Shown: positions 34,174 through 42,867, counted from the first letter of the stretch. The stretch is DNA of 64,000 nucleotides from Streptomyces sp. NRRL S-646 (GCF_000720765.1 NZ_JODC01000013.1:124001-188000); one strand, 5' to 3'. The notes: generated by a model not told the origin, from the letters alone. Program-made: numbers and translations.

Positions 34174-35189
34174 TGGGCAAGAGCCGTTCGATGGCGAACA
34201 AGCACCTGATCCCGTTCATCGGCAAGGCCAAGCTCAAGGAACTCGGCGCGGATAATGTCGACGACTGGTTGGACGACAGGGCCGAATTCCTCGCGACGCG
34301 AAGCCTGCGTGACCTGCTCGCCATCCTCCGCCGCTCCATTGCGCACGCTCAGCGCAGGGACAAGGCCGCGCGGAACGTCGCCCTACTCGTCACCGCACCG
34401 GAGGGGCGTCCCGGTCGACCGAGCAAGGCGCTGAACCTGGAGCAGGCGAAAGCCGTGCTCACCGCCGCGCTTCCGTCACGGTTGTACGCCTACCTCGTGC
34501 TCTCGCTCCTCAGCGGTGTGCGCACAGAAGAAGCGCGGCCCCTCACCTGGGATCACGTCTTCCTGGAGACGACGGACGGCATCCCCCCTCACGTCGCGGT
34601 GTGGCGTTCGGTGCGCAAGCACGGTGAGACCAAGACCAGGAAAAGCCGCCGGACCATCGCTCTGCCGAAGCAGGTGGTCGACGTCCTGGAAGAGCACATG
34701 GGGTGGCAGAAGCAGGAGCGGGCATCGAGGGGGGTGGAGTGGAGCCCGACTGGCCGTGTCTTCACGACTCGGAGCGGCGAGCCGCTTGACGCGGCCAACG
34801 TCCGGCGCGACTTCAAGGCCATCGTGAAGAAGGCCGGCCTGAAGCCTGAGTGGACATCGCGGGAGCTCCGGCACAGCTTCATATACCTGCTCTCCGACCA
34901 CGGCATCCCGCTTGGAGCGGATCGCTCTCTTGGTCGGTCACAGCAGCCAGGCGACCACAGGGTTTACCGCAAGCAGCTCCGGCCCGTGATCACGCAGGGC
35001 GCCGAAGCGATGGACGACATCTTCGCCGATGAGGGCGACGCATTACTCGGAGTGCGTGAGTCTGCTCGTCTGTGCATGCCAGACCCCATCCTGCGGGGGT
35101 GGGGTCTGGCATGGATGGGTCACGGACTGCCCGCAGGCTGCCTTAGGCCGGAGGTCAGGTATCCAGCAGATGTCGGCAGAGGAGGATGA
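34174..35189 (+). pseudogene. Tyrosine-recombinase integrase, N-truncated with two frameshifts
   Basis: Site-specific integrase of the kind that uses tRNA attachment sites. The reading starts at SRSMANKHLIPFIGKAKLKE, which in intact relatives lies about 75-90 residues into the protein, so the N-terminal arm-binding part is missing. The catalytic core is present: LLSGVRTEEARPLTW (Arg I), WTSRELRHSFIYLLSDHG (box II). At about 34911 the frame shifts, so LERIALLVGHSSQATT (the GHSS box) is in another frame. It shifts back at about 34960 to VYRKQLRPVITQGAEAMDDIF, which has the catalytic Tyr. The two indels compensate each other but destroy the GHSS box. It lies left of the first tRNA-Pro fragment. 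Confidence 0.8.
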
Positions 35190-35679
35190 ACGCATCAGAC
35201 GCTTGGTAGCTCGACTCCTGGTGCGCAAACAGGTCCTCCATGGTCACTCTGGGCACGTCAGGAGTGGGCACAAAGGTTCCGGTCTCTATCGCGACGGCGA
35301 GTGACAGAGTGTTTGTCCATGTGTGCAAGCCTCCGACGAGTTCCATCGCCGCTGAGGCTGCCTCTTCAGGCCCTTCCAAGATCACGAGACTCATCGTGGT
35401 GTCCAGCCGACGCACCATCTCGCCGAACTCATCGGCAAGGCTCGCAGCAGTTGACTCGCCGTCTTGGTATGCGTCTTGGGCTGATGTGCCCAGCCTGAGC
35501 GCATCAGAGGTTTGGCTGACCAGCTGGCTGTAGGCGTCTCGCCGTTGCTGGCGACGCCAGTGCTCGTGTTGGGTCCTTCTCTGATCTTTCCCGGTTAGTC
35601 GGGCGGCTCCGAGAGTGCCGACTACGCCGATCAGTCCCCCGACTGCTGCCCCCGCTAGACCTGCTATGCCCTGATCCAC
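35155..35679 (-). CDS. Membrane-anchored hypothetical protein
   Basis: About 174 residues if started at the GTG at 35679. The frame is open further upstream, but that part overlaps the tRNA-Pro fragment and is not coding. An N-terminal TM (IAGLAGAAVGGLIGVVGTLG) is followed by a charged helix with the motif RRTQHEHWRRQQRRDAYSQL and a helical domain. This plan (TM, then W-R...R-DAY) recurs in actinobacterial accessory DNA, and the gene at 53080-53541 has the same layout. Function unknown. Its start codon is uncertain, as no clear RBS is seen. Confidence 0.6.
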   Translation of the reverse strand: MDQGIAGLAGAAVGGLIGVVGTLGAARLTGKDQRRTQHEHWRRQQRRDAYSQLVSQTSDALRLGTSAQDAYQDGESTAASLADEFGEMVRRLDTTMSLVILEGPEEAASAAMELVGGLHTWTNTLSLAVAIETGTFVPTPDVPRVTMEDLFAHQESSYQASDAFILLCRHLLDT

Positions 35680-35728
35680 AGCAGCAGTAAAGCTGGCCCA
35701 GGTTGCGCGATGGGCTAGATCAGCTTCC

Positions 35729-35802
35729 TTTGGCCCCCTGTTTGGCCCTCTGACCAGCGTCGGGGTGGCGGGATTTGAACCCACGATCTCTTCGTCCCGA
35801 AT
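35729..35802 (-). repeat. tRNA-Pro(CGG) 3'-half, attachment-site repeat (copy 1)
   Basis: On the minus strand it reads ATTCGGGACGAAGAG then the T-arm GTGGGTTCAAATCCCGC and CACCCCGAC, followed by a shared downstream flank. This is the anticodon loop through the 3' end of a tRNA-Pro with anticodon CGG; the 5' half is absent. A near-identical copy, same orientation, lies at 49069-49145. Such half-tRNA repeats mark integration ends of elements that use tRNA 3' ends. Confidence 0.85.
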
Positions 35803-36231
35803 GAGGACCGGGCGTGATCGACACCTGCCAATTTCGCATTTTCGCAGGTCAGGGCGTCGGATTTGGCGGGTCTCGGGTGGTGTCGGGAGGGCTCGGGGAA
35901 CGGGTCGGCTCCCAAACGGCTCCCGGCGGCTGGGCTTTTGCGGCGTACAGGGTGTCGTACGCTGCAAAAAACGCGGTGGCTCACGCATGTCCGAGGCACC
36001 GCACGGTATTCGCAGGCGAAACGCCCAAGCCGGCCGAGTGGGGCGGTCCGTGCCGCCGTACCGGTCCGGATGAGTCCCGCACTCGCCTGGGCACGATGCT
36101 GCCGACCGAGTCGGAACCCCGTGGCGAAACGATCGTCGCAGGCGGGGCGGCGGAGAAGATCCCCGGGATCGCCGCAGTCAGGCAGCGGGTCCCTGTGGCG
36201 TCGGCCCTGTCTTCGCCGGGCGGTTGTCGGC

Positions 36232-37473
36232 TCACTCCAGGAGCACGAGGTGGTCGGCGGCGCCCCCGCGCCATTCGATCAGGAAGAGGGTCGCGTCGTC
36301 GGTGGTGCGGCCGCCCCGTTGCTGCTTCAGGGTGTGGGAGAGTGAGCGCACCACCGCTCGTACCCCCTTCGTCGTGTGTTCGATGCGGTTGACCCAGTGG
36401 ATGAGTTGTTCTTCGCCGAACTGTTCTTCGCCGGCTTCGTGCTCCTCGATCAGGCCGTCGGTGAAGCACAGCACCCGGTCGCCGCGTTGGAGCATCTGCC
36501 CGCTGATCCGAGGCTCTTCACCGCCGAAGCCGACGGGCAGGGTGGTAGGGCCTGCCAGTTGCCGGACGACCCGGTGGTCGCGGATCAGCAGCGGTGCGGG
36601 GTGGCCCGCGTTGACCCACTGCAGGTGGCCCGTCGCGATGTTCAGACGCATCATCTGGGCGGTGACGAAGTGGTCGGGCCCGAACTGCTCGGCGATGGCC
36701 CGGTCCATGAACGCGTAGATCTCGGACAGACCGATGTCGGCACGTCTGGCGTGCCGGTAGGCCCCGACGGCGACGGTCGCCATCGTGGCGGCGTCCAGGC
36801 CATGGCCCATCGCATCGACCATGGCCACGTGCAGGATGTCCTCGTTGAGGGCGTAGTCGAAGCTGTCGCCCGCGACGTCGTAGGCGGGCTCCAGGATTCC
36901 GGCCACCGCGACCTGCGGGACCGACATCGCCAGCGGCGGCAGCAGGGACCACTGGATCTCCGCGGCCACGCTCATCGGTTCACGGCGCCGGGCGCGGAAG
37001 AACTGATCGGTGTAGCTGTGCTTGGTGACCAGCATGTCGGCGACCAGGCCGGCGAGTCTGCGCAGCAGCCGCCGGTCGTTGTCATCGACGGTGTCCAGGG
37101 TGAGGGCCATCACGCCCACCTGGTCGCTGCCGTCCAGCAACGGCAGATACATCCGGACGCCGTCGGCCCCCGGCACCTCGACAGTGGTCGCCTGCAGAAA
37201 GGCCGTACCGGCGGGAGAGCCGTCGATCGGCTCGGGCTCGCCGACCATCAGCCGCCGACCTGACAGCGGCACCAACACCAGCTGGCCGTAGTCCTGCAGC
37301 AGGATCGAGACGTCGCGGCCACCGACCCTGGCCACCTCTTCCGCGATCAGCGGGGCGATCAGCTGCGGCGGCATCTCGTGTGCCCGGTCCAGCAGCACCC
37401 CCAGCAGCCGCTCACCGAACCCTTCCGACCGGTCCAGCATGACCTTGTCAGGTCGGCGCTCGCCTTCCGTCAC
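36232..37473 (-). CDS. GAF-PP2C (SpoIIE-type) protein phosphatase
   Basis: A 413-residue protein, GTG start. The N-terminal region (about 30-180) is GAF-like (VSILLQDYGQLVLVPLSGRR, then LLDGSDQVGVMALTLD). The phosphatase domain begins IQWSLLPPLAMSVPQVAVAG. Metal-binding Asp residues are in VAGDSFDYAL, DAMGHGLDAA and TDGLIEEHE, and the end has TTDDATLFLIEW. In Streptomyces such RsbU/SpoIIE-like phosphatases dephosphorylate STAS-domain anti-sigma antagonists, and a STAS gene lies 238 bases upstream in the same direction, so the two probably work together. Confidence 0.92.
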   Translation of the reverse strand: MTEGERRPDKVMLDRSEGFGERLLGVLLDRAHEMPPQLIAPLIAEEVARVGGRDVSILLQDYGQLVLVPLSGRRLMVGEPEPIDGSPAGTAFLQATTVEVPGADGVRMYLPLLDGSDQVGVMALTLDTVDDNDRRLLRRLAGLVADMLVTKHSYTDQFFRARRREPMSVAAEIQWSLLPPLAMSVPQVAVAGILEPAYDVAGDSFDYALNEDILHVAMVDAMGHGLDAATMATVAVGAYRHARRADIGLSEIYAFMDRAIAEQFGPDHFVTAQMMRLNIATGHLQWVNAGHPAPLLIRDHRVVRQLAGPTTLPVGFGGEEPRISGQMLQRGDRVLCFTDGLIEEHEAGEEQFGEEQLIHWVNRIEHTTKGVRAVVRSLSHTLKQQRGGRTTDDATLFLIEWRGGAADHLVLLE

Positions 37474-37710
37474 AACCGCACCCCCGCACCGGCGTCGTCA
37501 AAGCATCGACGACCGTGTCCATGCCCACCTCGTGCCGCGAGTCCTGGGCCCGCACCGACACACGGGCTACTGACACGACCGTGATCAACCCGCACAGAGT
37601 GACGCGGCCGGTCACCCCGAACAGCCCATTACTCCAGAGAACGGCATGTCACACATGATCAGAAAAGGTGGCTCTCCGTACCGCTGTGCACCAGGTCTCT
37701 CCCGGAGCCG

Positions 37711-38022
37711 TCACAGGAGCAGAAGATCGGAGCCGGTGTCCGTGAGGAGCCGCGCGGTCTGCGGGGACGGGTGGTGCAGCCGCAGGGACGCGTGGCTCCC
37801 GGCGGCGTGCCGCGACGCGTCGAGGAAGACGCGCAGACCGCTGTTGTCGCAGCGGCCGACGGTGGTCAGATCCACGTCGATGGTGGTGATGCCGTCATGC
37901 AGGCACCGCTCCAGAGCGGCGCGCACCTGGGGCGCGGTGGCCGGGTCGATCTCACCGGCCAGGGTGATCAGCGCCCGACTGCCCCGGTCGTGCCGGTAGA
38001 CGTTCAGCTGCGGAAGAGTCAT
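37711..38022 (-). CDS. STAS-domain anti-sigma factor antagonist
   Basis: A 103-residue protein. ALITLAGEIDPATAPQVRAA opens the STAS fold, and VGRCDNSGLRVFLDASRHA carries the phosphorylatable Ser of the D-x-S-G motif. Its partner would be an RsbW-like kinase, not in this interval, and its likely phosphatase is the adjacent PP2C protein. Three tandem 14-base repeats lie directly upstream and supply the ribosome binding site. Confidence 0.9.
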   Translation of the reverse strand: MTLPQLNVYRHDRGSRALITLAGEIDPATAPQVRAALERCLHDGITTIDVDLTTVGRCDNSGLRVFLDASRHAAGSHASLRLHHPSPQTARLLTDTGSDLLLL

Positions 38023-38025
38023 GAC

Positions 38026-38067
38026 GCCTCGGTTCGGATGCCTCGGTTCGGATGCCTCGGTTCATGG
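38026..38067 (-). repeat. Three tandem 14-base repeats upstream of the STAS gene
   Basis: The unit GCCTCGGTTCGGAT occurs twice exactly (38026-38039, 38040-38053) and a third time with a diverged end. On the coding strand each unit carries ACCGAGGC, a Shine-Dalgarno-like core. The last copy sits six bases from the STAS ATG. Copy-number change would move or multiply ribosome entry sites. Confidence 0.7.
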
Positions 38068-38181
38068 GTCCCGGCTGCTCCTCGCGCGGTCCAGGGCCCG
38101 GGTGCACGCGCTCGGGCACACGCGTCGCCACGGGTCGAGTCGACGGTCCGTACGCGCGGCCGGTGGGGGGAGACCGGCTGG

Positions 38182-38457
38182 TCACCTGTGGTGGGTGGTA
38201 GGGCTGCGACGGCGGCGCGGCGGGAAGCGGCCGCGGCCCCCGTCGCGGTGGTCCCGCCGTTCGCCGGCGGTCGGCGACTCGGACCGGTCCGGTGCCACCG
38301 GGGGCTGCGGCGTGCCGCGGCCGCGGCGGCCGGGCAGGCGGGCGCTGTACTGGTGCACGGCGATTCTGTCGGCGTGCTGGATGTTGAGCCGGTGGATCAT
38401 GTACGCCGCCGCTGCGATGAGGACCGCGAAGGCGGCGGCTGTCAGGAAGGCGTTCAT
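38182..38457 (-). CDS. Small membrane protein with Arg-rich tail
   Basis: A 91-residue protein. The ATG at 38457 has GAGG eight bases upstream, just after the stop of the DUF5994 gene. One TM (AFLTAAAFAVLIAAAAYMIH), then RLNIQHADRIAVHQYSARL and a disordered Arg/Pro-rich tail. Probably co-transcribed with the upstream DUF5994 gene. Function unknown. Confidence 0.6.
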   Translation of the reverse strand: MNAFLTAAAFAVLIAAAAYMIHRLNIQHADRIAVHQYSARLPGRRGRGTPQPPVAPDRSESPTAGERRDHRDGGRGRFPPRRRRSPTTHHR

Positions 38458-38467
38458 GGCGGCCACC

Positions 38468-39070
38468 TCACATACCGATGATCAGGCGGCTGGCCCGGCC
38501 GGGGGGACCGGCCTGTTGCGGAACGGCCGCCGACACTGACACCGCGGAGGCGCCGCCCTCGTACTCCCATGCCTCGTCCGGGTCCAGTGGCTCGTCGGTC
38601 GCCAAGACGCCGTGCCGGGCCTCGTCCGCGGCGATGAGCGCGCTCGCGGTCAGTGGCGGGCCGTCGTAGTCGGACGCGGCAGCCATCAGCCGGGCCGCCG
38701 ACTCCGCCCCGGTTTCGGGCGGGATGATCAGCAGGTCCCAGCGGCCGGTGCCGTAGGAGAGCAGCAGCAGCTTGTGCGGGTCGATTTCCGGGGTGAACCA
38801 GCCGACCTTGACGATGTGGCCGTGCACGGGAACCTTGGGCGGGATGACCGGCCAGTGCTTCGGGTTGACGGCGATGCGGGTGATGCGGCCCCACAGGGGG
38901 TCCAATACGTCGGTCAGTGCGGGCAGTTCGCTCAGCAGATCCCGGGAGCGGGGCCACCAGGCACCGTCCAGGAGTCCGCGGGAGGTGCCGTCGGTCTTGA
39001 GGGTGAGACGCGCGGCCGGGGCTGCGACGGGCTCGGGATGCGGCAGGGGTGGAAGCAAGGTCGCCGACAT
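38468..39070 (-). CDS. DUF5994-family protein (paralogue A)
   Basis: A 200-residue protein starting at the ATG at 39070 (MSATLLPPLPHPEPV). Core motifs: LLDGAWWPRSRDLLSELPAL, LDPLWGRITRIAVNPKHWP, GWFTPEIDPHKLLLLSYGTG and RWDLLIIPPETGAESAARLM. The C-terminal tail of about 60 residues is acidic/Gly-rich and not shared with the other paralogues. No function is known for the family. Three members lie within 3.5 kb here, among general-stress genes. Confidence 0.85.
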   Translation of the reverse strand: MSATLLPPLPHPEPVAAPAARLTLKTDGTSRGLLDGAWWPRSRDLLSELPALTDVLDPLWGRITRIAVNPKHWPVIPPKVPVHGHIVKVGWFTPEIDPHKLLLLSYGTGRWDLLIIPPETGAESAARLMAAASDYDGPPLTASALIAADEARHGVLATDEPLDPDEAWEYEGGASAVSVSAAVPQQAGPPGRASRLIIGM

Positions 39071-39217
39071 GATGCGGACCCGTCTCCGGGCCGCTTCTGC
39101 TGCGGCCCGGGTTTCATGGTTCGCCGAGAACGACCCGGCGTGGAAGCCGGTGTGCGAAATGCTCTCGGTACTGTCCACACTACTCCGCGCTTCGAGGCAG
39201 CGCGGAGTAGTGGCCGC

Positions 39218-39420
39218 CTAGAGCTGGAGCAGTCGTCGGGTGATCTCCCGGTACTGCCTCAGCGCGTGCCGGAGTTCGTCGGACTGCGTCTCGGAGTCCT
39301 GGTCCTGCCAGTCGGCCCGCAGGAGACGCCGCCGTTCCGCGAGGGCGTTCACGAGCTGGGCGGTGGTTTCGTCGTAGGCGCTCGCGCGGACTGCTGGGCA
39401 CGCGTCTGGTCGTACATCAT
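39218..39420 (-). pseudogene. Small helical protein, frameshifted
   Basis: The ATG at 39420 overlaps the CsbD stop (ATGA), so the two are coupled. It opens MMYDQTRAQQSA. Near 39381 the frame shifts by one, and the sensible continuation (AYDETTAQLVNALAERRRLL ... ALRQYREITRRLLQL, stop 39218-39220) is in the next frame. The original frame stops after 23 residues. The intact product would be a charged helical protein of about 66 residues. Either a genuine mutation or a sequencing indel. Confidence 0.55.
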
Positions 39421-39608
39421 CGGGGGCCGCTCCCGTTCCGCCGGAAGGCGTCCTTGGTCTTCTCGACGGCCTGTTTCAGGCTTCCGGAGACCCGGTCGTT
39501 CCTGCCCTTGCGTTGCAGTCGCCTGTCGTGGGTGACCCGACCGAGCTCTTCCGTGATCCTGCCCTTCATCGTCTGAGCCTTGTTCCTGATGGTCCGTGAA
39601 ACGGTCAT
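39417..39608 (-). CDS. CsbD-family general stress protein
   Basis: A 63-residue protein starting at the ATG at 39608. It is hydrophilic and helical (MTVSRTIRNKAQTMKGRITE, then LGRVTHDRRLQRKGRNDRVS and LKQAVEKTKDAF), the pattern of CsbD, a small stress protein under general-stress sigma control in Bacillus. Its stop overlaps the next gene's ATG. Confidence 0.8.
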   Translation of the reverse strand: MTVSRTIRNKAQTMKGRITEELGRVTHDRRLQRKGRNDRVSGSLKQAVEKTKDAFRRNGSGPR

Positions 39609-39922
39609 GGCCGGCCTCGCTGTTGTCCGGTAGGTGAGTTCCTGCGGGGTCCGGGCGAGGCGGGAAGGCGGAATGCCTCGCCGTGTGTTCGGGGGTGGCA
39701 TGGCCCTGCACCGTGCTGCCAGTCAACGTCCGGCAATGGTCCGTGTCAACGCGATGGCCACGCGATCCGGCCTGCCTCGTCCCGGAGCGTGCGGGAGTAC
39801 GGTGGAGGAAGCGAGGGCTCTTCGTCTGCCGGTGTCCGAACCGGCCCGTCCTCGCGACTCCCCTCCCATGGGCAGCCCGTGACCCCGGCCGTGCCATCCG
39901 CAGCCAGGCCGAGGAGCCACGC

Positions 39923-40924
39923 ATGCCACTCAGTCCGACCACGCCCACGACGGTCACACCGTCGGACCCTGCCCCGGCGCCCCAAGGCTACGACGGGGCG
40001 TCCCCCTTCCCGCCGGACGGTCCGGTGCCCGCGCACAGCGGCGGTGAGCGTCTGTACGTTGCGGTGACGGCGCTGATCGTCGCCCTGCCGTTCGTGGCAA
40101 TCGGTCTGGCCGGCTGGCTGCTGTGGGGGAGTCTCATCCATCCCGCCGACATCGTGCTCGCGCTCGTCCTCTACACGATCACGGGTCTCGGCGTCACGGT
40201 CGGCTTCCACCGCGGCCTCACCCACGGCGGTTACCGGGCCGTCCGTCCCGTGCGGATCGCGCTCGCGGTGGCCGGTTCGATGAGTTTCCAGGGCGACGTC
40301 ATCGGCTGGGTCGCCACGCATCGCCGCCATCACGCCTTCACCGACCGGCCGGGTGACCCGCACTCCCCGTACCGCTACGGCACACATCTGCGAGGCCAGT
40401 TGCGCGGTCTGCTGCACGCGCACGTCGGCTGGCTCTTCCGCAACGACCCTACGCCGCCGGAGCGTTACGCCCCCGATCTCCTGGCCGACCGCGACATCCG
40501 TGCCGTCGCCCGCGCCTTCCCGGCGCTGTGCGTCCTCACGCTCGCCCTGCCGTTCGCTGTGGGCTGGGCCATCGGCGGTACGTGGCTGTACGGCGTGACC
40601 GCCCTGCTGTGGGCGGGACTTGTGCGTATCGCGCTGCTCCACCACGTCACCTGGAGCGTGAACTCCCTCTGCCACATGATCGGTGAGCGCCCGTTCCGCA
40701 CCCGGCGCCACGACCGGGCCACCAATCTGTGGCCGCTGGCCCTGCTCTCGTTCGGCGAGAGCTGGCACAACCTCCACCACGCCGACCCCACCAGCGCCCG
40801 GCACGGCGTCGACCGCGGCCAGCTCGACCCCTCCGCCGCCGTGATCCGTCTCCTCGAACGCCTCGGCTGGGTGCACGACGTGCGCTGGCCGACGGCGGAG
40901 CGGGTCGCGGCCCGTCGCGCCTGA
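39923..40924 (+). CDS. Acyl-CoA/fatty acid desaturase
   Basis: A 333-residue membrane di-iron enzyme. The ATG at 39923 follows GAGGAG. His boxes: HRGLTH (His96), HRRHH (from His133) and HNLHH (from His282), the classic eight-His set. TM pairs lie at about 45-90 and 195-225. It introduces a double bond, probably delta-9, into membrane acyl chains, consistent with membrane adaptation to stress. It is divergent from the CsbD operon. Confidence 0.92.
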   Translation: MPLSPTTPTTVTPSDPAPAPQGYDGASPFPPDGPVPAHSGGERLYVAVTALIVALPFVAIGLAGWLLWGSLIHPADIVLALVLYTITGLGVTVGFHRGLTHGGYRAVRPVRIALAVAGSMSFQGDVIGWVATHRRHHAFTDRPGDPHSPYRYGTHLRGQLRGLLHAHVGWLFRNDPTPPERYAPDLLADRDIRAVARAFPALCVLTLALPFAVGWAIGGTWLYGVTALLWAGLVRIALLHHVTWSVNSLCHMIGERPFRTRRHDRATNLWPLALLSFGESWHNLHHADPTSARHGVDRGQLDPSAAVIRLLERLGWVHDVRWPTAERVAARRA

Positions 40925-40966
40925 CGTCAACCACTCAACTACTTACGGCAGTTGGCAGGAGCCTTC

Positions 40967-41365
40967 ATGACCACCGCACTGCAGTCCCCGCTTCCCTCCC
41001 ACCCCGTCCTGCGGATGCGTCTCGCATCCGGCAGCGGCATGCCCCGACCCATCGACGGAGCGTGGTGGCCCCGTTCGTACGACCTGCTCTCCGAACTCCC
41101 CCGGCTGCTTGCCGGGTTGCCGCGCGCATGGGGTCACATCACCAGCGTCACCGTCAACGGGGCGACGTGGCCCGCGGTGCCCGGCCGGATGCTCGTTTTC
41201 AACCAGGTCGTACGCCTGCGCAGGAGCGTGGCGGCATCCGCCCCGCACACGATCGTCCTGCTCGCCCCCGGCCGGGGGCGCTGGGACCTGCTGGTCGTGC
41301 CTCCGGATGCGACCGAGGAGGCAGCGGAACCGCTCATGGCGGCCGCGGCAGGTGGTCATGTGTGA
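40967..41365 (+). CDS. DUF5994-family protein (paralogue B)
   Basis: A 132-residue short paralogue, ATG after CAGGAG. Motifs: IDGAWWPRSYDLLSELPRLL, WGHITSVTVNGATWPAVPGR and RWDLLVVPPDATEEAAEPLM. The segment between them is more diverged than in the other two copies (HTIVLLAPGRG in place of HKLLLLSYGTG). It lies 42 bases after the desaturase and is probably in the same transcript. Confidence 0.82.
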   Translation: MTTALQSPLPSHPVLRMRLASGSGMPRPIDGAWWPRSYDLLSELPRLLAGLPRAWGHITSVTVNGATWPAVPGRMLVFNQVVRLRRSVAASAPHTIVLLAPGRGRWDLLVVPPDATEEAAEPLMAAAAGGHV

Positions 41366-41431
41366 TCCGGCCCACCACGGACTGCCCGGCGAATCATCAG
41401 GCACCGACGGCCAGAGCGGCGACGACGACCG

Positions 41432-41956
41432 TCACACACCCACCACCACTCGGCCGGGCCGGCCGCTGGTGGCCTCGTACGAGGAGGAGGTCTCGCCGGC
41501 CTGTTCCGCCGTCATGAGGGCGGTCGCGGTCATCGGCGGGCCGGTGTTCGCGCTCGCGGCGGCCATCAGCCGGGCGGCCGAGGGAGCGCTGGTCTCCGGG
41601 GGTATCACCAAGAGGTCCCAGCGGCCTGCCGTATAGGACAGCAGCAGGATCTTGTGCGGATCCTGCTCCGACGTGAACCAACCGGCCTTCACCACATGGC
41701 CGTTGACGAAGATCTTGCGCGGGAGGATCGGCCAGTGGCGGGGGTTGACGGCGATATGGGTGATCCGTCCCCACAGCGGATCCAGCACGTCCGCCAGAGC
41801 GGAGAGTTCCTGTGTCAGGTCACGTGACCGAGGCCACCAGGCACCGTCCAACTCGACGTGCCCTGGTGAAGGACTCACGGCTTTCAGGGCGAGTCGCGCG
41901 GTCGGGGCCCTGAAGGGAACGGCCCGCAGCGAGGGATGAGAGGTGGTCGCGGACAT
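41432..41956 (-). CDS. DUF5994-family protein (paralogue C)
   Basis: A 174-residue paralogue close to copy A: ELDGAWWPRSRDLTQELSAL, LDPLWGRITHIAVNPRHWPI, GWFTSEQDPHKILLLSYTAG, RWDLLVIPPETSAPSAARLM. It converges with paralogue B. The pattern suggests an inverted duplication of the A-type gene with later divergence. Confidence 0.83.
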   Translation of the reverse strand: MSATTSHPSLRAVPFRAPTARLALKAVSPSPGHVELDGAWWPRSRDLTQELSALADVLDPLWGRITHIAVNPRHWPILPRKIFVNGHVVKAGWFTSEQDPHKILLLSYTAGRWDLLVIPPETSAPSAARLMAAASANTGPPMTATALMTAEQAGETSSSYEATSGRPGRVVVGV

Positions 41957-42150
41957 CGCGCGAACCTGTCTCCGGACCTGCGCGAGGGCAGCCGTCCGGT
42001 GTCGTTGCTCACCGGGAACGAAACCGGCATCGGAGCCGGTGTGCGAAGTGCTCCCGATGAATTCACGCTACTCCCCGAAGAGGCCGAACGGACCGCTCCT
42101 GGACGTCGGCTCACTTCCGTCGGCGGTCGCCCTCCGAGGAGCGGCTGGTC

Positions 42151-42342
42151 TCACCGCCGCCGATTACCGTGCTCGCGGCCGTGGAAGAGGTCACCGAGTT
42201 CCCCGTCACCATCGGCGAACCGTCCGGCGACGAACTCGATGACACCCAGTGCTTCCACCAGCAAGAACGCGCCGAAGCCGGCGAAGTGTCCGGCGGAACC
42301 CGGCGCGATCCCGGTGATCAGGCCAACCGCGGCCATGCCCAT
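42151..42342 (-). CDS. Small membrane protein of the Asp23 operon
   Basis: A 63-residue protein (MGMAAVGLITGIAPGSAGHF, then GFGAFLLVEALGVIEFVAGR). Two hydrophobic stretches, then an acidic/basic tail DGDGELGDLFHGREHGNRRR. It resembles the small DUF2273-like proteins that follow Asp23 genes in actinobacteria. It lies 36 bases after the Asp23 gene in the same direction. Confidence 0.65.
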   Translation of the reverse strand: MGMAAVGLITGIAPGSAGHFAGFGAFLLVEALGVIEFVAGRFADGDGELGDLFHGREHGNRRR

Positions 42343-42378
42343 CGCGCGCTCCTTGCTCGCCGTGGCTCCGGCAAGCGA

Positions 42379-42867
42379 TTACTCGAGCCGCCGCTCTTGT
42401 TGTCCCTCGTCCTCGTCGAACAGATGCACATCGCCGACGGCGATATTGACCTCGACAACTTCCAGACCGGTCATCCGCTCGATGGCAGCGATCACGTTCT
42501 CTCTGACGTCGCCCGCGACCTCGATGATGGAGACGCCGTACTCGACGACGATCTCCAGGTCGACCGCGGTCTGCACATCGCCGACCTCGACCTTCACTCC
42601 GCTGGTGACGGACTTCCCGCCCGCACCGGGCATCCGTTCACGCATGGCCCCCATGCCACGGGCGAACCCACCGCCCATCGAATGGACGCCCGGCACATCC
42701 CGGGCCGCCATGCCGGCGATCTTCGCCACCACACCGTCGGCGATAGTCGTACGGCCACGCGACCCCGGATCGCTTCCGTGCGGCACCCCCGCACTCTTCC
42801 CGCCGCGCTCGCCCAATGACCCCGCGCGAGGAGTCTCGGGCCGGTTCGGCAGTCCGGTATCCGTCAT
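42379..42867 (-). CDS. Asp23/Gls24-family envelope stress protein
   Basis: A 162-residue protein. After a disordered N-terminus comes TTIADGVVAKIAGMAARDVP, then GVHSMGG and the VTSGVKVEVGDVQTAVDLEI / VVEYGVSIIEVAGDVRENVI core and ERMTGLEVVEVNIAVGDVHL, the standard Asp23 order. Asp23 proteins are linked to cell-envelope homeostasis and alkaline/general stress. The 415 bases upstream (42868-43282) hold no gene that I can support, only its promoter region and that of corA; a GGGGTACCCC palindrome sits at about 42998. Confidence 0.88.
   Translation of the reverse strand: MTDTGLPNRPETPRAGSLGERGGKSAGVPHGSDPGSRGRTTIADGVVAKIAGMAARDVPGVHSMGGGFARGMGAMRERMPGAGGKSVTSGVKVEVGDVQTAVDLEIVVEYGVSIIEVAGDVRENVIAAIERMTGLEVVEVNIAVGDVHLFDEDEGQQERRLE

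Noticed and set aside
35760..35802. Complete tRNA gene at the first repeat
   Set aside because: Only the anticodon loop, T-arm and acceptor 3' half are present. The D-arm side is replaced by unrelated sequence. The same holds at 49103-49145.
38026..38067. CRISPR-like array from the tandem repeats
   Set aside because: The three 14-base units are contiguous with no spacers. I saw no spaced direct repeats or cas-like genes anywhere in the window.
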